Positions 1 to 10,292 of a DNA stretch of 64,000 nucleotides are shown piece after piece. Made by a program: the position numbers and the translations under genes. A model generated the notes under the pieces. It saw only the letters and a program-made list of their open reading frames with translations. It made no database searches and was not told the DNA's origin. This DNA is from SZAS-103 sp038316385 (GTDB lineage Bacteria > Pseudomonadota > Gammaproteobacteria > Xanthomonadales > Xanthomonadaceae): assembly GCA_038316385.1 (NCBI GenBank), contig JBBQAN010000001.1, forward strand, positions 127,931-191,930. Direction: 5' to 3'. Position 1 is the stretch's first letter; each line of letters opens with the position of its first letter.

Positions 1-1101
1 CTTGCGTTCGCCGTTCGCGTCGCTCATGCGCACAAGACCAAGCGACCCTACCGCCAGCCACAGCGCGCCATTATGTAGTTCGCAATCGCCGATGACGCCG
101 CCCAGATCGCTCATGTCGATCCGCGACCACTGCGACGGCAGCTGCAACCGCACCAATTCGTCCTCGCTCACCGCCCACAGGCCGTGGTCGGCGTCGTAGT
201 ACAAACCGGCGATGCTGGTGCGTGCGATCTTGTGCCGCGATTGCAGGTGGGCACCGGCGTCGTATTCGAGCAGATCACCGGTGCTGGTACCGACCACGAA
301 GCCGCCATCGGGCAGGGCAAGCATGTTCGCAAAGATGCCTGCGTTGGACGGTATCGGCGGCACGTCCAGCGCGGTCACCCGACCGCCGCTAAGGCGATAA
401 AATCCGCCCACTGACAGGAGCAATGCGCTGTCGCCCTGATCGATCAATTCCACGCCTCTGTGGCCCCGCATGACCTCGCCTCCCGCCACCGGGAGCAGAT
501 GCCCGTTGTCGAATTGCCGCAGACCCAATTCGAGGTTCAGGTTGTAGAGGTGCCCATGCCAGGCGTTTAGCGCGCCCTCCTGCTCGGCGAGCGGCCATTG
601 CCGGTGAGCACCGTGGAAGCTATAGAACAGCAGACGTTGTTGCGCACGAAAATAGACGCCGTCTTCGACCGGGATTACCCCTGACATCCATCCCAACGCG
701 CGATCGGCGCCCTTGAGTCCAAAGGCATCGCGCAAATCGTGATAGACGGGCCGGCCGTCGGGCGCGGTGTCGATGCTGCCGAAGCTGTCGTATCCAGACA
801 GATATACAAGGCCGTCGCGACCGCGCGCTAGCGAGCCGCCGGACATCCCGCCAGGCAACGGAATCGTTTCCCAATCCCTGCCCTGCAGGCGCAATACTCC
901 ATCGTTGTTGCCGATGTAAATCCGTCTTTCGGAATCGCCGGCGATGCTGTAGAGATACGGCGTGGCCTTGAAATCGGCCGGCGTGAACCGTTGCAGCAAT
1001 GGCTCACCCACGAGCGTGGACGCTATTGCGCAGGCGCAGACGCACCAGCAGCACGTCGCCAGCGCCAGCCACTGCAAGGTTGTGCGCAACGCGTTCGCCA
1101 T
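1..1101 (-). CDS. Secreted beta-propeller protein, 3' end cut by window edge (probable signalling sensor)
   Basis: An open frame of 367 codons runs from an ATG at 1101 off the left edge without a stop. The product starts with a hydrophobic, Cys-rich signal-like segment (about residues 8-28), so it is exported or membrane-anchored. After that come repeated blade-like units with short motifs such as RRIYIGNNDGVLRL, GLVYLSGYDSFG, GGFVVGTSTGDLLEYD and GLYYDADHGLWAVSEDEL, spaced about 40-50 residues apart. This is the pattern of two-component regulator propeller (Reg_prop) sensor domains, which in Xanthomonadales usually precede a transmembrane helix and a GGDEF, histidine kinase or HTH output domain. 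The output part lies outside the window, so the signalling role is inferred. It is divergent from pdxJ with 170 bp between them. Confidence 0.7.
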   Translation of the reverse strand, partial: MANALRTTLQWLALATCCWCVCACAIASTLVGEPLLQRFTPADFKATPYLYSIAGDSERRIYIGNNDGVLRLQGRDWETIPLPGGMSGGSLARGRDGLVYLSGYDSFGSIDTAPDGRPVYHDLRDAFGLKGADRALGWMSGVIPVEDGVYFRAQQRLLFYSFHGAHRQWPLAEQEGALNAWHGHLYNLNLELGLRQFDNGHLLPVAGGEVMRGHRGVELIDQGDSALLLSVGGFYRLSGGRVTALDVPPIPSNAGIFANMLALPDGGFVVGTSTGDLLEYDAGAHLQSRHKIARTSIAGLYYDADHGLWAVSEDELVRLQLPSQWSRIDMSDLGGVIGDCELHNGALWLAVGSLGLVRMSDANGERK

Positions 1102-1271
1102 TCCGACAGTATGATCGTCGCGGCGTTGGCGTTGTAGGCGCTGCGTCACTGTCTGAAAGAATCGCGGCGATGGCCGTCCACTGCCCGCTCCGAACCCGGT
1201 TCGCAAACAAACGCACGCTGCAGCTCGGCCTAAGGCTATCGCACGACGCGCGCGCGGCTTAGGCTATCGCC

Positions 1272-2036
1272 ATGACTGCGACCACGCTGCTGAGCGTCAA
1301 CCTCAACAAGATCGCCGTGCTGCGCAACTCGCGCGGCGGCGCATCGCCGGATCTGCGGCGCGCTGCGGAGATCGTGATCGCTGCGGGCTGCGGGGGCATC
1401 ACTGTGCATCCGCGTCCTGATCAGCGCCATATCCGGTCGAACGATGTGTTGCTGCTGGCCGAACTGTGCCGGGATCGGGTCGAATTCAACATCGAGGGCA
1501 ACCCGTTCGCTCCGGCGCGCGACGATTATCCGGGGCTGCTCGCGCTGGCCGAACGCACGCGTCCAGCCCAGGTCACGCTGGTGCCGGACGGCGATGGTCA
1601 ACTGACTTCCGATCACGGTTTCGATCTGGATCGCGATGCCGAGCGTCTGCAACCATTGGTGCGTGCGTTCGCCGCGCTGGGTTGCCGGGTATCGTTGTTC
1701 ATGGATTGCGCGGCATCTGCACTTGAGCGCGCGGCGCGGATCGGGGCGGCGCGCATAGAGTTGTACACCGGGCCCTACGCCGAAGCGCATGCCAGCGGCA
1801 ATTTTGCGACTGCGCTGGCAACATGCGTCGAGGCCACGCGGCGCGCGCAAGCGGCCGGATTGGGCGTCAATGCCGGACACGATCTGGATCAGGCCAATCT
1901 GGAAGCCCTGCTGCGCGCTGCGCCGGAAATCCGTGAAGTATCGATTGGCCACGCACTGATCGGCGAAGCGCTGTACGCTGGCCTCGCCGCGACAGTCGCC
2001 GCTTATCTGCGAATCATCGCCTCGGCACGCGCCTGA
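1272..2036 (+). CDS. pdxJ: Pyridoxine 5'-phosphate synthase PdxJ
   Basis: This cytoplasmic enzyme condenses 1-deoxy-D-xylulose 5-phosphate with 3-amino-2-oxopropyl phosphate to pyridoxine 5'-phosphate, the last ring-forming step of DXP-dependent vitamin B6 synthesis. The 254-residue product has the normal family length. Visible PdxJ motifs are SVNLNKIAVLRNSRGG at the N terminus, GITVHPRPDQRHIR with the active-site His region, EFNIEGNPF, VPDGDGQLTSDHG, NAGHDLDQANL and the phosphate-binding SIGHALIGEALYAG near the C terminus. It ends 4 bp before the convergent end of the third exbD. In Xanthomonas pdxJ also neighbours the exb genes, but here it faces them. Confidence 0.95.
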   Translation: MTATTLLSVNLNKIAVLRNSRGGASPDLRRAAEIVIAAGCGGITVHPRPDQRHIRSNDVLLLAELCRDRVEFNIEGNPFAPARDDYPGLLALAERTRPAQVTLVPDGDGQLTSDHGFDLDRDAERLQPLVRAFAALGCRVSLFMDCAASALERAARIGAARIELYTGPYAEAHASGNFATALATCVEATRRAQAAGLGVNAGHDLDQANLEALLRAAPEIREVSIGHALIGEALYAGLAATVAAYLRIIASARA

Positions 2037-2040
2037 AGCT

Positions 2041-2460
2041 TCAACGCTGGCCGTTATCGACGAAACCGATCTTGATCAACCCTGCATTCTTGGCCGTCGC
2101 GAGCACCTTGGCCAGCGCATCGAATTGCGCATCCTTGTCGGTGTCGATCTGGATCACTGGTTGATCCAGGGGGTCGGTGTAACGCTCGGCCTCGACCTTC
2201 ATCGTCGCTTCCAGCGAATTCAACGGCATCGAACTGCCGTTCCAGGCGATCTGGCCCTCGGCATCGATCTTCAATGCAATCGGCTTGGCGTTCGACAGTT
2301 TCTGGAGCGGCCCCGGCTGCGGCAAATCCACGCGGATCGCATTCGTCCGCAGCGGCATCGTCACCATGAAAATGATCAGCAGCACGAGCATCACATCCAC
2401 CAACGGCGTGATGTTCATATTCACCATCCGGCTGCGGTTATTGCCGATCGCGAATGCCAT
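2041..2460 (-). CDS. exbD: ExbD-family biopolymer transport protein (third copy)
   Basis: This 139-residue protein has a short cytoplasmic tail, one transmembrane helix (about residues 21-40) with the conserved proton-path Asp22 in TPLVDVMLVLLIIF, and a periplasmic domain. It should pair with ExbB to convert proton-motive force into TonB movement. It is the last gene of the minus-strand tonB-exbB-exbD-exbD-exbD row but is separated from the copy before it by 118 bp that contain a strong hairpin followed by a T-rich stretch. The last 68 bp or so of coding sequence are almost identical to the previous copy, while the middle differs (SNAKPIALKIDAEGQ against VEAQPIDLKIDASGG). It could also serve a second ExbB-like motor; nothing here decides that. 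Confidence 0.92.
   Translation of the reverse strand: MAFAIGNNRSRMVNMNITPLVDVMLVLLIIFMVTMPLRTNAIRVDLPQPGPLQKLSNAKPIALKIDAEGQIAWNGSSMPLNSLEATMKVEAERYTDPLDQPVIQIDTDKDAQFDALAKVLATAKNAGLIKIGFVDNGQR
2048..2115. repeat. 68-bp near-identical repeat shared by the 3' ends of two exbD copies (partner 2586-2653)
   Basis: Positions 2048-2115 and 2586-2653 (offset 538) match at 67 of 68 bases, the only mismatch being at 2079/2617. Outside this block the two genes drift apart at ordinary paralogue levels. The block encodes the shared C-terminal residues ending in GLIKIGFVDNGQR. The pattern fits a recent tandem duplication or gene conversion confined to the 3' ends. Confidence 0.85.
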
Positions 2461-2536
2461 GCGTGATCCTCCGACCCTGATCTTTGCACCCTACGCTTGA
2501 TCGTGGTGCATGTGAAGTCGGCCCCTCGAACAACAA

Positions 2537-2554
2537 CGCCGCCCAAAGGCGGCG
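2537..2554 (-). terminator. Hairpin terminator or attenuator between exbD copies
   Basis: Read on the minus strand, a perfect 7-bp stem (CGCCGCC/GGCGGCG) with a TTTG loop is followed by TTGTTGTTC. This is a plausible Rho-independent terminator downstream of the second exbD. It would end or reduce transcription before the third copy. Confidence 0.65.
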
Positions 2555-2578
2555 CTATTTAGCCAGCACTTATCCAGC

Positions 2579-3001
2579 TTAGCGTTGGCCGTTATCGACG
2601 AAACCGATCTTGATCAGCCCTGCATTCTTGGCCGTCGCGAGCACCTTGGCCAGGGTGTCATATTCCGCGTCCTTGTCGGTGTCAATCTGGATCACCGGCT
2701 GCTTCAGGGGCTCGGTATAGCGCTGGGCTTCGACTTTCATCGCGCCTTCCAACGCGCTGAGCGGCATCGAACTGCCGTTCCAGGTGATTCCACCGCTGGC
2801 ATCGATCTTCAGATCAATCGGCTGGGCCTCGACCGGCGGCGGTGGAATACGCGAAGGAATCGGCAAGTCCACATCGATCGGGTAGGTCATCGGCGGCATC
2901 GTCACCATGAAGATGATGAGCAGCACCAGCATCACGTCCACCAAGGGCGTGACGTTCATGTCCACCATCGGGCCGCCGCTGTTGCCGCTACTGAATGCCA
3001 T
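2579..3001 (-). CDS. exbD: ExbD-family biopolymer transport protein (second copy)
   Basis: The 140-residue product has the ExbD plan: a Gly/Ser-rich N-terminal tail, a single membrane helix with Asp22 (NVTPLVDVMLVLLIIFMVT) and a periplasmic domain ending in IGFVDNGQR. It would work in the inner membrane with ExbB and TonB to power outer-membrane receptors. It starts 18 bp after the stop of the first exbD, so the two are likely co-transcribed. Xanthomonas is known to carry two exbD genes in this operon; here a third follows after a hairpin. Confidence 0.93.
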   Translation of the reverse strand: MAFSSGNSGGPMVDMNVTPLVDVMLVLLIIFMVTMPPMTYPIDVDLPIPSRIPPPPVEAQPIDLKIDASGGITWNGSSMPLSALEGAMKVEAQRYTEPLKQPVIQIDTDKDAEYDTLAKVLATAKNAGLIKIGFVDNGQR

Positions 3002-3019
3002 GGTCTTGTCCTTGATTGC

Positions 3020-3439
3020 TCATTTCTGAACGTGCGGCGCGGAAATGAACCCAACCTTCTGCATCCCGTTGTCCTTGGCCGTGCGCACTACGCTCCAGAT
3101 CGTGCCGTAGCGCGTGGTCTTGTCGGCGCGGACGTCGAGTTCGGGCTGCGGAACGAGCTGGGCGGTTGTTGCGAGCCGGCTATCCAGCAGATCGTGATCC
3201 ACCGGCTCGTCGTTCCAGTACACGCTGCCGTCGGCCTTGACCGTCAGGGTGACCGGCGGATGGGTCGGTGCTTCGGGTTTTTTCTCGAGCGCGGCGTTAG
3301 GAAGCTTGACCTCGATCTTGTGCTTCATCAGCGGCGTGGTGATCATGAAAATGATCAGCAACACCAACATCACGTCCACCAGGGGCGTGACGTTGATCGA
3401 GGCCATCGGGCCACCGCTGTCGTTGCTGCTGAAGGCCAT
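3020..3439 (-). CDS. exbD: ExbD-family biopolymer transport protein (first copy)
   Basis: This 139-residue protein lies 33 bp downstream of exbB. It shares the N-terminal MAFSSNDSGGPM, the membrane helix with Asp22 (NVTPLVDVMLVLLIIFMIT) and the periplasmic fold, but its C-terminal half is clearly different from the other two copies (ends in GMQKVGFISAPHVQK). It is the copy most closely tied to exbB by position and is likely the main ExbD partner of the motor. The other two copies look like a separate, younger pair. Confidence 0.94.
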   Translation of the reverse strand: MAFSSNDSGGPMASINVTPLVDVMLVLLIIFMITTPLMKHKIEVKLPNAALEKKPEAPTHPPVTLTVKADGSVYWNDEPVDHDLLDSRLATTAQLVPQPELDVRADKTTRYGTIWSVVRTAKDNGMQKVGFISAPHVQK

Positions 3440-3472
3440 TTTCCCGACTCCGTTATTTTACTGCGGCTGCGC

Positions 3473-4243
3473 TTACGGTACGCCGACGCGCGAACCGGTC
3501 GCGAAGAAGTCGTGCAGATCATGCGCGAACGCATCGAAGCGCGAGTTCGTGACCCGGTTTGCGCGCACGAAGAAGTTGTAGGCCAGGACCGCCGGAATGG
3601 CGACGAACAGGCCGAGCGCGGTCATGATCAGCGCCTCGCCGACCGGGCCGGCAACCGCTTCGATCGACGACTGACCGGATGTCGCAATGCCGGTCAATGC
3701 GTGGTAAATGCCCCACACAGTGCCGAGCAGGCCGACGAATGGCGCAGTCGAGCCGACGGTGGCGAGCACGGTCAGGCCGTTCTCGAGTTTTTCGCTTTCG
3801 CGGCTCACGGCCTGGCGCAGTGCGCGGTCGATGAACTCCGAACGGTTCAGCGCGCCGGTCAGGCGGCCGCCTTCGTTGCGCTGGTGGTGCGCGGCGGCTT
3901 CGGCGCAGTCGAGCGCGATCTTCGAGAATGGCTCGCTCTTGGGCTGCTGTTCCATGAACTGGATCGCGTCCTGCGCATTCGGGGTTTCCCAGAATGTGCG
4001 GACCACGGTCTCGGTGCGCGTCTTCAGGCGCAAGTTCCGGAACGCATTGACCACCATATAAAACAGCGATCCGAACGAGAACAGGAACAGGGTGATGAAA
4101 ACCGCGAGTCCGACCCAATTGTCTCCGGAGATGAAGCCTTGCCACATGTGACCGAAGCCCATCTGGTTGAAGGCTTCGGCATTGGATGTTGTAGCGGGGG
4201 CGGCCGCAGCGGCCGATGTGATATTGCTGGGATCCTGCAGCAT
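3473..4243 (-). CDS. exbB: ExbB/TolQ/MotA-family proton channel protein ExbB
   Basis: ExbB forms the pentameric inner-membrane scaffold of the TonB motor. The 256-residue protein has three predicted membrane helices: about residues 42-64 (GLAVFITLFLFSFGSLFYMV), about 160-182 (LTVLATVGSTAPFVGLLGTV) and about 200-222 (LIMTALGLFVAIPAVLAYNF). The middle helix contains the family signature STAPFVGLLGTVWGI. It sits 22 bp after tonB and 33 bp before the first exbD in one operon. The N-terminal Ala/Thr/Ser-rich extension before the first helix is common in Xanthomonadales ExbB. Confidence 0.95.
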   Translation of the reverse strand: MLQDPSNITSAAAAAPATTSNAEAFNQMGFGHMWQGFISGDNWVGLAVFITLFLFSFGSLFYMVVNAFRNLRLKTRTETVVRTFWETPNAQDAIQFMEQQPKSEPFSKIALDCAEAAAHHQRNEGGRLTGALNRSEFIDRALRQAVSRESEKLENGLTVLATVGSTAPFVGLLGTVWGIYHALTGIATSGQSSIEAVAGPVGEALIMTALGLFVAIPAVLAYNFFVRANRVTNSRFDAFAHDLHDFFATGSRVGVP

Positions 4244-4265
4244 GGCCTAGCCCTTCGTTGAGTAG

Positions 4266-4934
4266 TTACAGTTGGAAGACGACGGGGACGCGCACGACGT
4301 CCCCGACCTTGACGCCGTTTTTCGTTCCCGGATTGAAACGCCAGCCCCTGGCGGCTTCCTGGGCAGCCCTGTCCAGGTTGCGGTTGCGACTGCTTTTTTC
4401 GACCTTGACATCGATTGGTGTGCCGTTTGCGTCCACGGTCACCAACAACACCACGGTGCCAGTGATCCCATCTCTGTTTTCTTCAGTGGGATATATCGGC
4501 GGATGCATGTTCTTGAACGAGACATCCACGCTGGCTCCGATATCAGTCGCCTGCACTGGGGGCGCAGGCGGCGTCCGCGGCGGCGGCGGCGTTGACATGG
4601 GCGTCGGCGTGTCGGTGACTACCGGCGGCGGCGGCACTGGCGGCGGCGGCACGACTACGTGTTGTGGCGGCGGCGGCACTTCCTTGGGCGGCGGCGTCTT
4701 GATCTGTTCCGGCGGGGGCGGCGGCGGTGGCGGCGGTGGCGGTGGCGGTTCGATGATCGTTGCCGTCGGCGTTTCGTCCTGGGTCTTGTCGGTGTTCTGT
4801 GACGAGGGCGGAACCAGCAACATCATGATCACGGTGGCCTGCACCGTGATCGCGAATGCAATGCCGCACGCACGCCCCCAATTGAACTGCTCGGGCTCGG
4901 CGGCGTAGCGGGAGTGGTAGGTGGGTTGTGTCAT
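4266..4934 (-). CDS. tonB: Energy transducer TonB
   Basis: TonB spans the periplasm and transmits ExbB/ExbD-derived energy to outer-membrane receptors. The 222-residue protein has a cytoplasmic N terminus, one membrane anchor (about residues 20-42), a very Pro-rich periplasmic linker (about residues 60-125, including a run of 13 prolines) and a C-terminal TonB domain with the YPTEENRDGITGTVVLLVTV and WRFNPGTKNG motifs. It is the first gene of the tonB-exbB-exbD operon. The poly-Pro codons make the opposite strand Gly-rich and open, which is only a shadow. Confidence 0.95.
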   Translation of the reverse strand: MTQPTYHSRYAAEPEQFNWGRACGIAFAITVQATVIMMLLVPPSSQNTDKTQDETPTATIIEPPPPPPPPPPPPPEQIKTPPPKEVPPPPQHVVVPPPPVPPPPVVTDTPTPMSTPPPPRTPPAPPVQATDIGASVDVSFKNMHPPIYPTEENRDGITGTVVLLVTVDANGTPIDVKVEKSSRNRNLDRAAQEAARGWRFNPGTKNGVKVGDVVRVPVVFQL

Positions 4935-5068
4935 GCGCTTGGGCGGCTCGATGAACTCGTGGTCGTCTCGATCGTGGCCGCGTCAGCGCACTTGCAGACG
5001 CGGGAATCTCTTAGCTTATAGCAAACACGTCGCCGGTCAAACAGCGTTCCGGCATTCTGCCGAACCGG

Positions 5069-6298
5069 TCACTTTTTGCTGGCGGCTTTCTTGGCCGCAC
5101 CCCCTGCCCGATCGATAATGCCATGCGCTTCGGCCGGTCGCTTGACTCCTTTTTGCAGCCCACGTTCGGCAGCGGCCTTCGCTTCGGATGCCTGGCCCTG
5201 GTTGCTGTAGATCTTGGCCAGGGTCAGTGCGGCTTCGCCATCGGTCGAGGCCGCATCGGCTTTCTTGTAGGCATCGATCGCTTGTGGAATCTGGTTGGTG
5301 AAATAGTAGTCCTCGCCCAGCACGGTATAAACCTCAGCGCCGGGCTTGAGGATGCCCTTCTGCAACCCTTCGTTGATCACAGCTGCGCTGTCGTTTTCGC
5401 GGCCCTTGATGTTCGAATACAGCGCATACAGGCCGCGGTAGTCCTCCGCCGTGGTGAGCAAGCCACGCTTGCGCGCATCGTCGAGCAACGCGGCAGCCTT
5501 GTCGGGCTGTTGCGCCTGTTGATAAACCGTCGCGAGATTCATGATCGATGTCTTGTCGTCGGGATGCGCATGCAGAATCTCTTGCGCGATTTTCTCGGCG
5601 CGATCGGGCTGCTTGAGCTCGAAATAGCTGGCCATCAGCATTTGTTGCATCGCAGTATCCGGCTTGGTCGATCCATCCACCGCTTTTTGCAGGGCTGGCG
5701 CGGCGGCGGCATAGTCTTTTTTGGCATAGGCCGCGCTGCCGCGCAGGCCGTCGTACTCGGGTTTGTCCTGCTTGGTTTCGGCAACCACGCGCGCAAGCGT
5801 GGTAAGCCCGGCATCGGATTGGCCGGCCTTGATCTGCGTACGGGCGATCAGCAACATATTCTGATACTGATCGTTGTTCGGCAAGGTGTTTTCACCAATG
5901 CTTTTTTGCAAATAGTCGATGCCCTTGGCGGTGTCATTCTTGTTCAGGCTGGCATAGCCCATGGCCTCATAGATGTAGGCAAGATCGAAAGGTTTTGCAT
6001 CCGGGCTGGCTGCGAGTTTCTCGCCGGTGGCGAGTGCTTCGTCTTCATGGCCGCGCGCATTGACGAGCGCAAGCAGATCATTGATCGGCTTGCCAAGCGA
6101 TACCGACGCGCTGCCTTCCGGCGCAACTCGTGTCGCCTGCGGAAACATCGCTGGGGCGTCGTCTTTCGCCGGTTTCTTGTCGGATGTCTTGGAGGTATCA
6201 CGCGTATGAAAATCCGCCTGCGCGAGCGCCGCCGGAACCATGCTGGCGGTGATAGCGAGCGCGAGCGCGGCCGTCGTCAATGTCGATCGAATATGCAT
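5069..6298 (-). CDS. Exported tetratricopeptide-repeat protein
   Basis: The 409-residue product begins with a clear signal peptide (AALALAITASMVPAALAQA, about residues 9-27), so it is periplasmic. The rest is built of TPR-like helical pairs, for example AYIYEAMGYASLNKNDTAKG, AAYAKKDYAAAAPALQKAV, ASYFELKQPDRAEKIAQEIL and LAKIYSNQGQASEAKAAAER, followed by a basic Ala/Lys tail. TPR proteins act as protein-binding scaffolds; the partner is unknown. It lies between gyrB and tonB on the same strand, 134 bp upstream of tonB. This position is shared in some Xanthomonadales, so a link to the TonB system is possible but not shown. Confidence 0.8.
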   Translation of the reverse strand: MHIRSTLTTAALALAITASMVPAALAQADFHTRDTSKTSDKKPAKDDAPAMFPQATRVAPEGSASVSLGKPINDLLALVNARGHEDEALATGEKLAASPDAKPFDLAYIYEAMGYASLNKNDTAKGIDYLQKSIGENTLPNNDQYQNMLLIARTQIKAGQSDAGLTTLARVVAETKQDKPEYDGLRGSAAYAKKDYAAAAPALQKAVDGSTKPDTAMQQMLMASYFELKQPDRAEKIAQEILHAHPDDKTSIMNLATVYQQAQQPDKAAALLDDARKRGLLTTAEDYRGLYALYSNIKGRENDSAAVINEGLQKGILKPGAEVYTVLGEDYYFTNQIPQAIDAYKKADAASTDGEAALTLAKIYSNQGQASEAKAAAERGLQKGVKRPAEAHGIIDRAGGAAKKAASKK

Positions 6299-6644
6299 GA
6301 GAGAGCCTTTGCGCCGGACGGCATTGTTGGACCGGGCCGCACAGACTAATCGGAATTGGTGCTTTTACTCAAGTCGCCTGTGGAGCGACCGGTTTCTGTG
6401 CCGCGGCTTGTGCAAAACCACGCGCGCACGCTTGGCCGCAACGACACGCATCGCGCGGACATGGTCGTCACACATCGATATTGCTGGCCCGTGACGCGTT
6501 TTTTAATCAATGCCGCTGCAGCGTGGATGACGTTTTCTGACTGCAATTCTGCGCCCCACTGAGCGCTTCGGCGGCGCGGCTGCAAGGTTCGTGAGCGTGT
6601 GACAACGCCGAGCTAACAGCCCAAAACTGGGTGTCTGCGCCTCT
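6299..6644. other. Intergenic region between gyrB and the TPR gene
   Basis: I see no convincing gene in these 346 bp. The stretch should hold the promoter of the TPR gene and the gyrB transcript end. Short open frames in it lack ribosome-binding sites and recognisable motifs. Confidence 0.5.
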
Positions 6645-9092
<2,448 letters not shown>

Positions 9093-9165
9093 GCGCTGCT
9101 GTGATCCTGTGTCTGCCACACGATGCGCTTTCGGCATCGCGACGGGAGTGCGGGGAGGATTTCAA

Positions 9166-10251
9166 TTATAACAGTGCGCGGACGCTGCCCTGTTCCACGT
9201 GGAACAACGTCGGTTGCAGACCTGATGCCGCCAGACCATGTGGTGCTTCGGTTCCGCTCAGCAGGATTTGTGCGCCATTGGAGGCAAGATCCAGCAACAC
9301 GCGCTGCTGATGCGTGTGATCCAGCTCTGAAGCCAGATCGTCCAACACGATGATCGGCCATTCGCCGCGCGCATTGACGTACGCTCGCGCCTGGGCGAGC
9401 ACGCAGGACAATGCAACGAGTTTTTCCTGTCCGCGCGATAACGCACTGCGGCCCGGGAGGCATTCGAACTCGATCCGCCAATCTGCGCGGTGTGGCCCAG
9501 TACCGCTATGGCCCAGCAGCAGATCGCGATCGCGCGATTGCGCCAAAGCCTCGCCTAGCGATTGCCCCTCCCGACGCCAGCCTGGCAGAAACTCCATACG
9601 GAACGCGCCTAGCTCCGGCAAATACAGGGCAGCGGTCCGCGCGAGCAACGGCTCAAGTTGGCCCAGATAAAGTGTGCGCATTCGGGTTACCGGCTCACCT
9701 GCTTCTGCAAGTTCGCTGTCCCACGGCGCCAGCAGTTCGGCGCGGGGCCGGGTTTTGAGTAAAGCGTTGCGTTGCTTGAGCGCGCGAGCGTAACGGCGCC
9801 AGACCGGCAGGAAGTCCGGTTCCACGTGGAACAACGCCCAGTCCAGAAATTGTCTGCGTTGTTCGGAGCCTCCGGCGATCAGGTTGTGGCTGCCGGGCTC
9901 GAAACTGAGGACCGCTAGGGATGCGCATAACTCGGCCAGGCTGCCGACTGGTTCGGAATCCAGCCGCGCTTCCCATTCGCGCCCGGAGTGACGCAGACCA
10001 GCCCGCCGACGGCGGCCGCTCTCTTCACGCCATTCAGCGAAGACTTCCAGATCAGGCTGACCATGCCGCACAAGCCCATCTCGGACGCGGCCTCGGAACG
10101 AACGTCCATTGGCGAGCAGATGCGCTGCTTCCAGCAATGTCGTCTTGCCAGAACCATTGTCGCCGGTGATCAGGTTGATGCCCGGGCGCGGGCGCAATTC
10201 AACCGCGTCGAACCCGCGAAAACGGGCGAGAGTCAGCCGTTCGAGCAGCAT
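9166..10251 (-). CDS. recF: DNA replication/repair protein RecF
   Basis: RecF is an SMC-like ATPase that, with RecO and RecR, loads RecA onto gapped DNA at stalled forks. The 361-residue protein carries Walker A (ITGDNGSGKTTLLEAA), the ABC-like signature (LSRGQEKLVALSCVLAQA) and Walker B (IIVLDDLASELD). Its first motif LTLARFRGFDAVEL is typical of the family. It follows dnaN by 41 bp and precedes gyrB by 73 bp. Its 3' end carries the codons FHVEQ, which embed a TTCCACGTGGAA palindrome also present once more inside the gene. Confidence 0.96.
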   Translation of the reverse strand: MLLERLTLARFRGFDAVELRPRPGINLITGDNGSGKTTLLEAAHLLANGRSFRGRVRDGLVRHGQPDLEVFAEWREESGRRRRAGLRHSGREWEARLDSEPVGSLAELCASLAVLSFEPGSHNLIAGGSEQRRQFLDWALFHVEPDFLPVWRRYARALKQRNALLKTRPRAELLAPWDSELAEAGEPVTRMRTLYLGQLEPLLARTAALYLPELGAFRMEFLPGWRREGQSLGEALAQSRDRDLLLGHSGTGPHRADWRIEFECLPGRSALSRGQEKLVALSCVLAQARAYVNARGEWPIIVLDDLASELDHTHQQRVLLDLASNGAQILLSGTEAPHGLAASGLQPTLFHVEQGSVRALL

Positions 10252-10292
10252 TTTTTTGTATCAATCACTTCAGGTCGATCACAGCCGGTCGG

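Noticed and set aside
2585..4261. A 558-codon plus-strand open frame opposite the exbD and exbB genes
   Set aside because: It is His/Arg/Asp-rich with no family signal, and lies wholly antisense to four genes with clear motifs.
4258..4908. Gly-rich plus-strand frame opposite tonB
   Set aside because: Its glycines are the complement of the poly-Pro linker codons of tonB.
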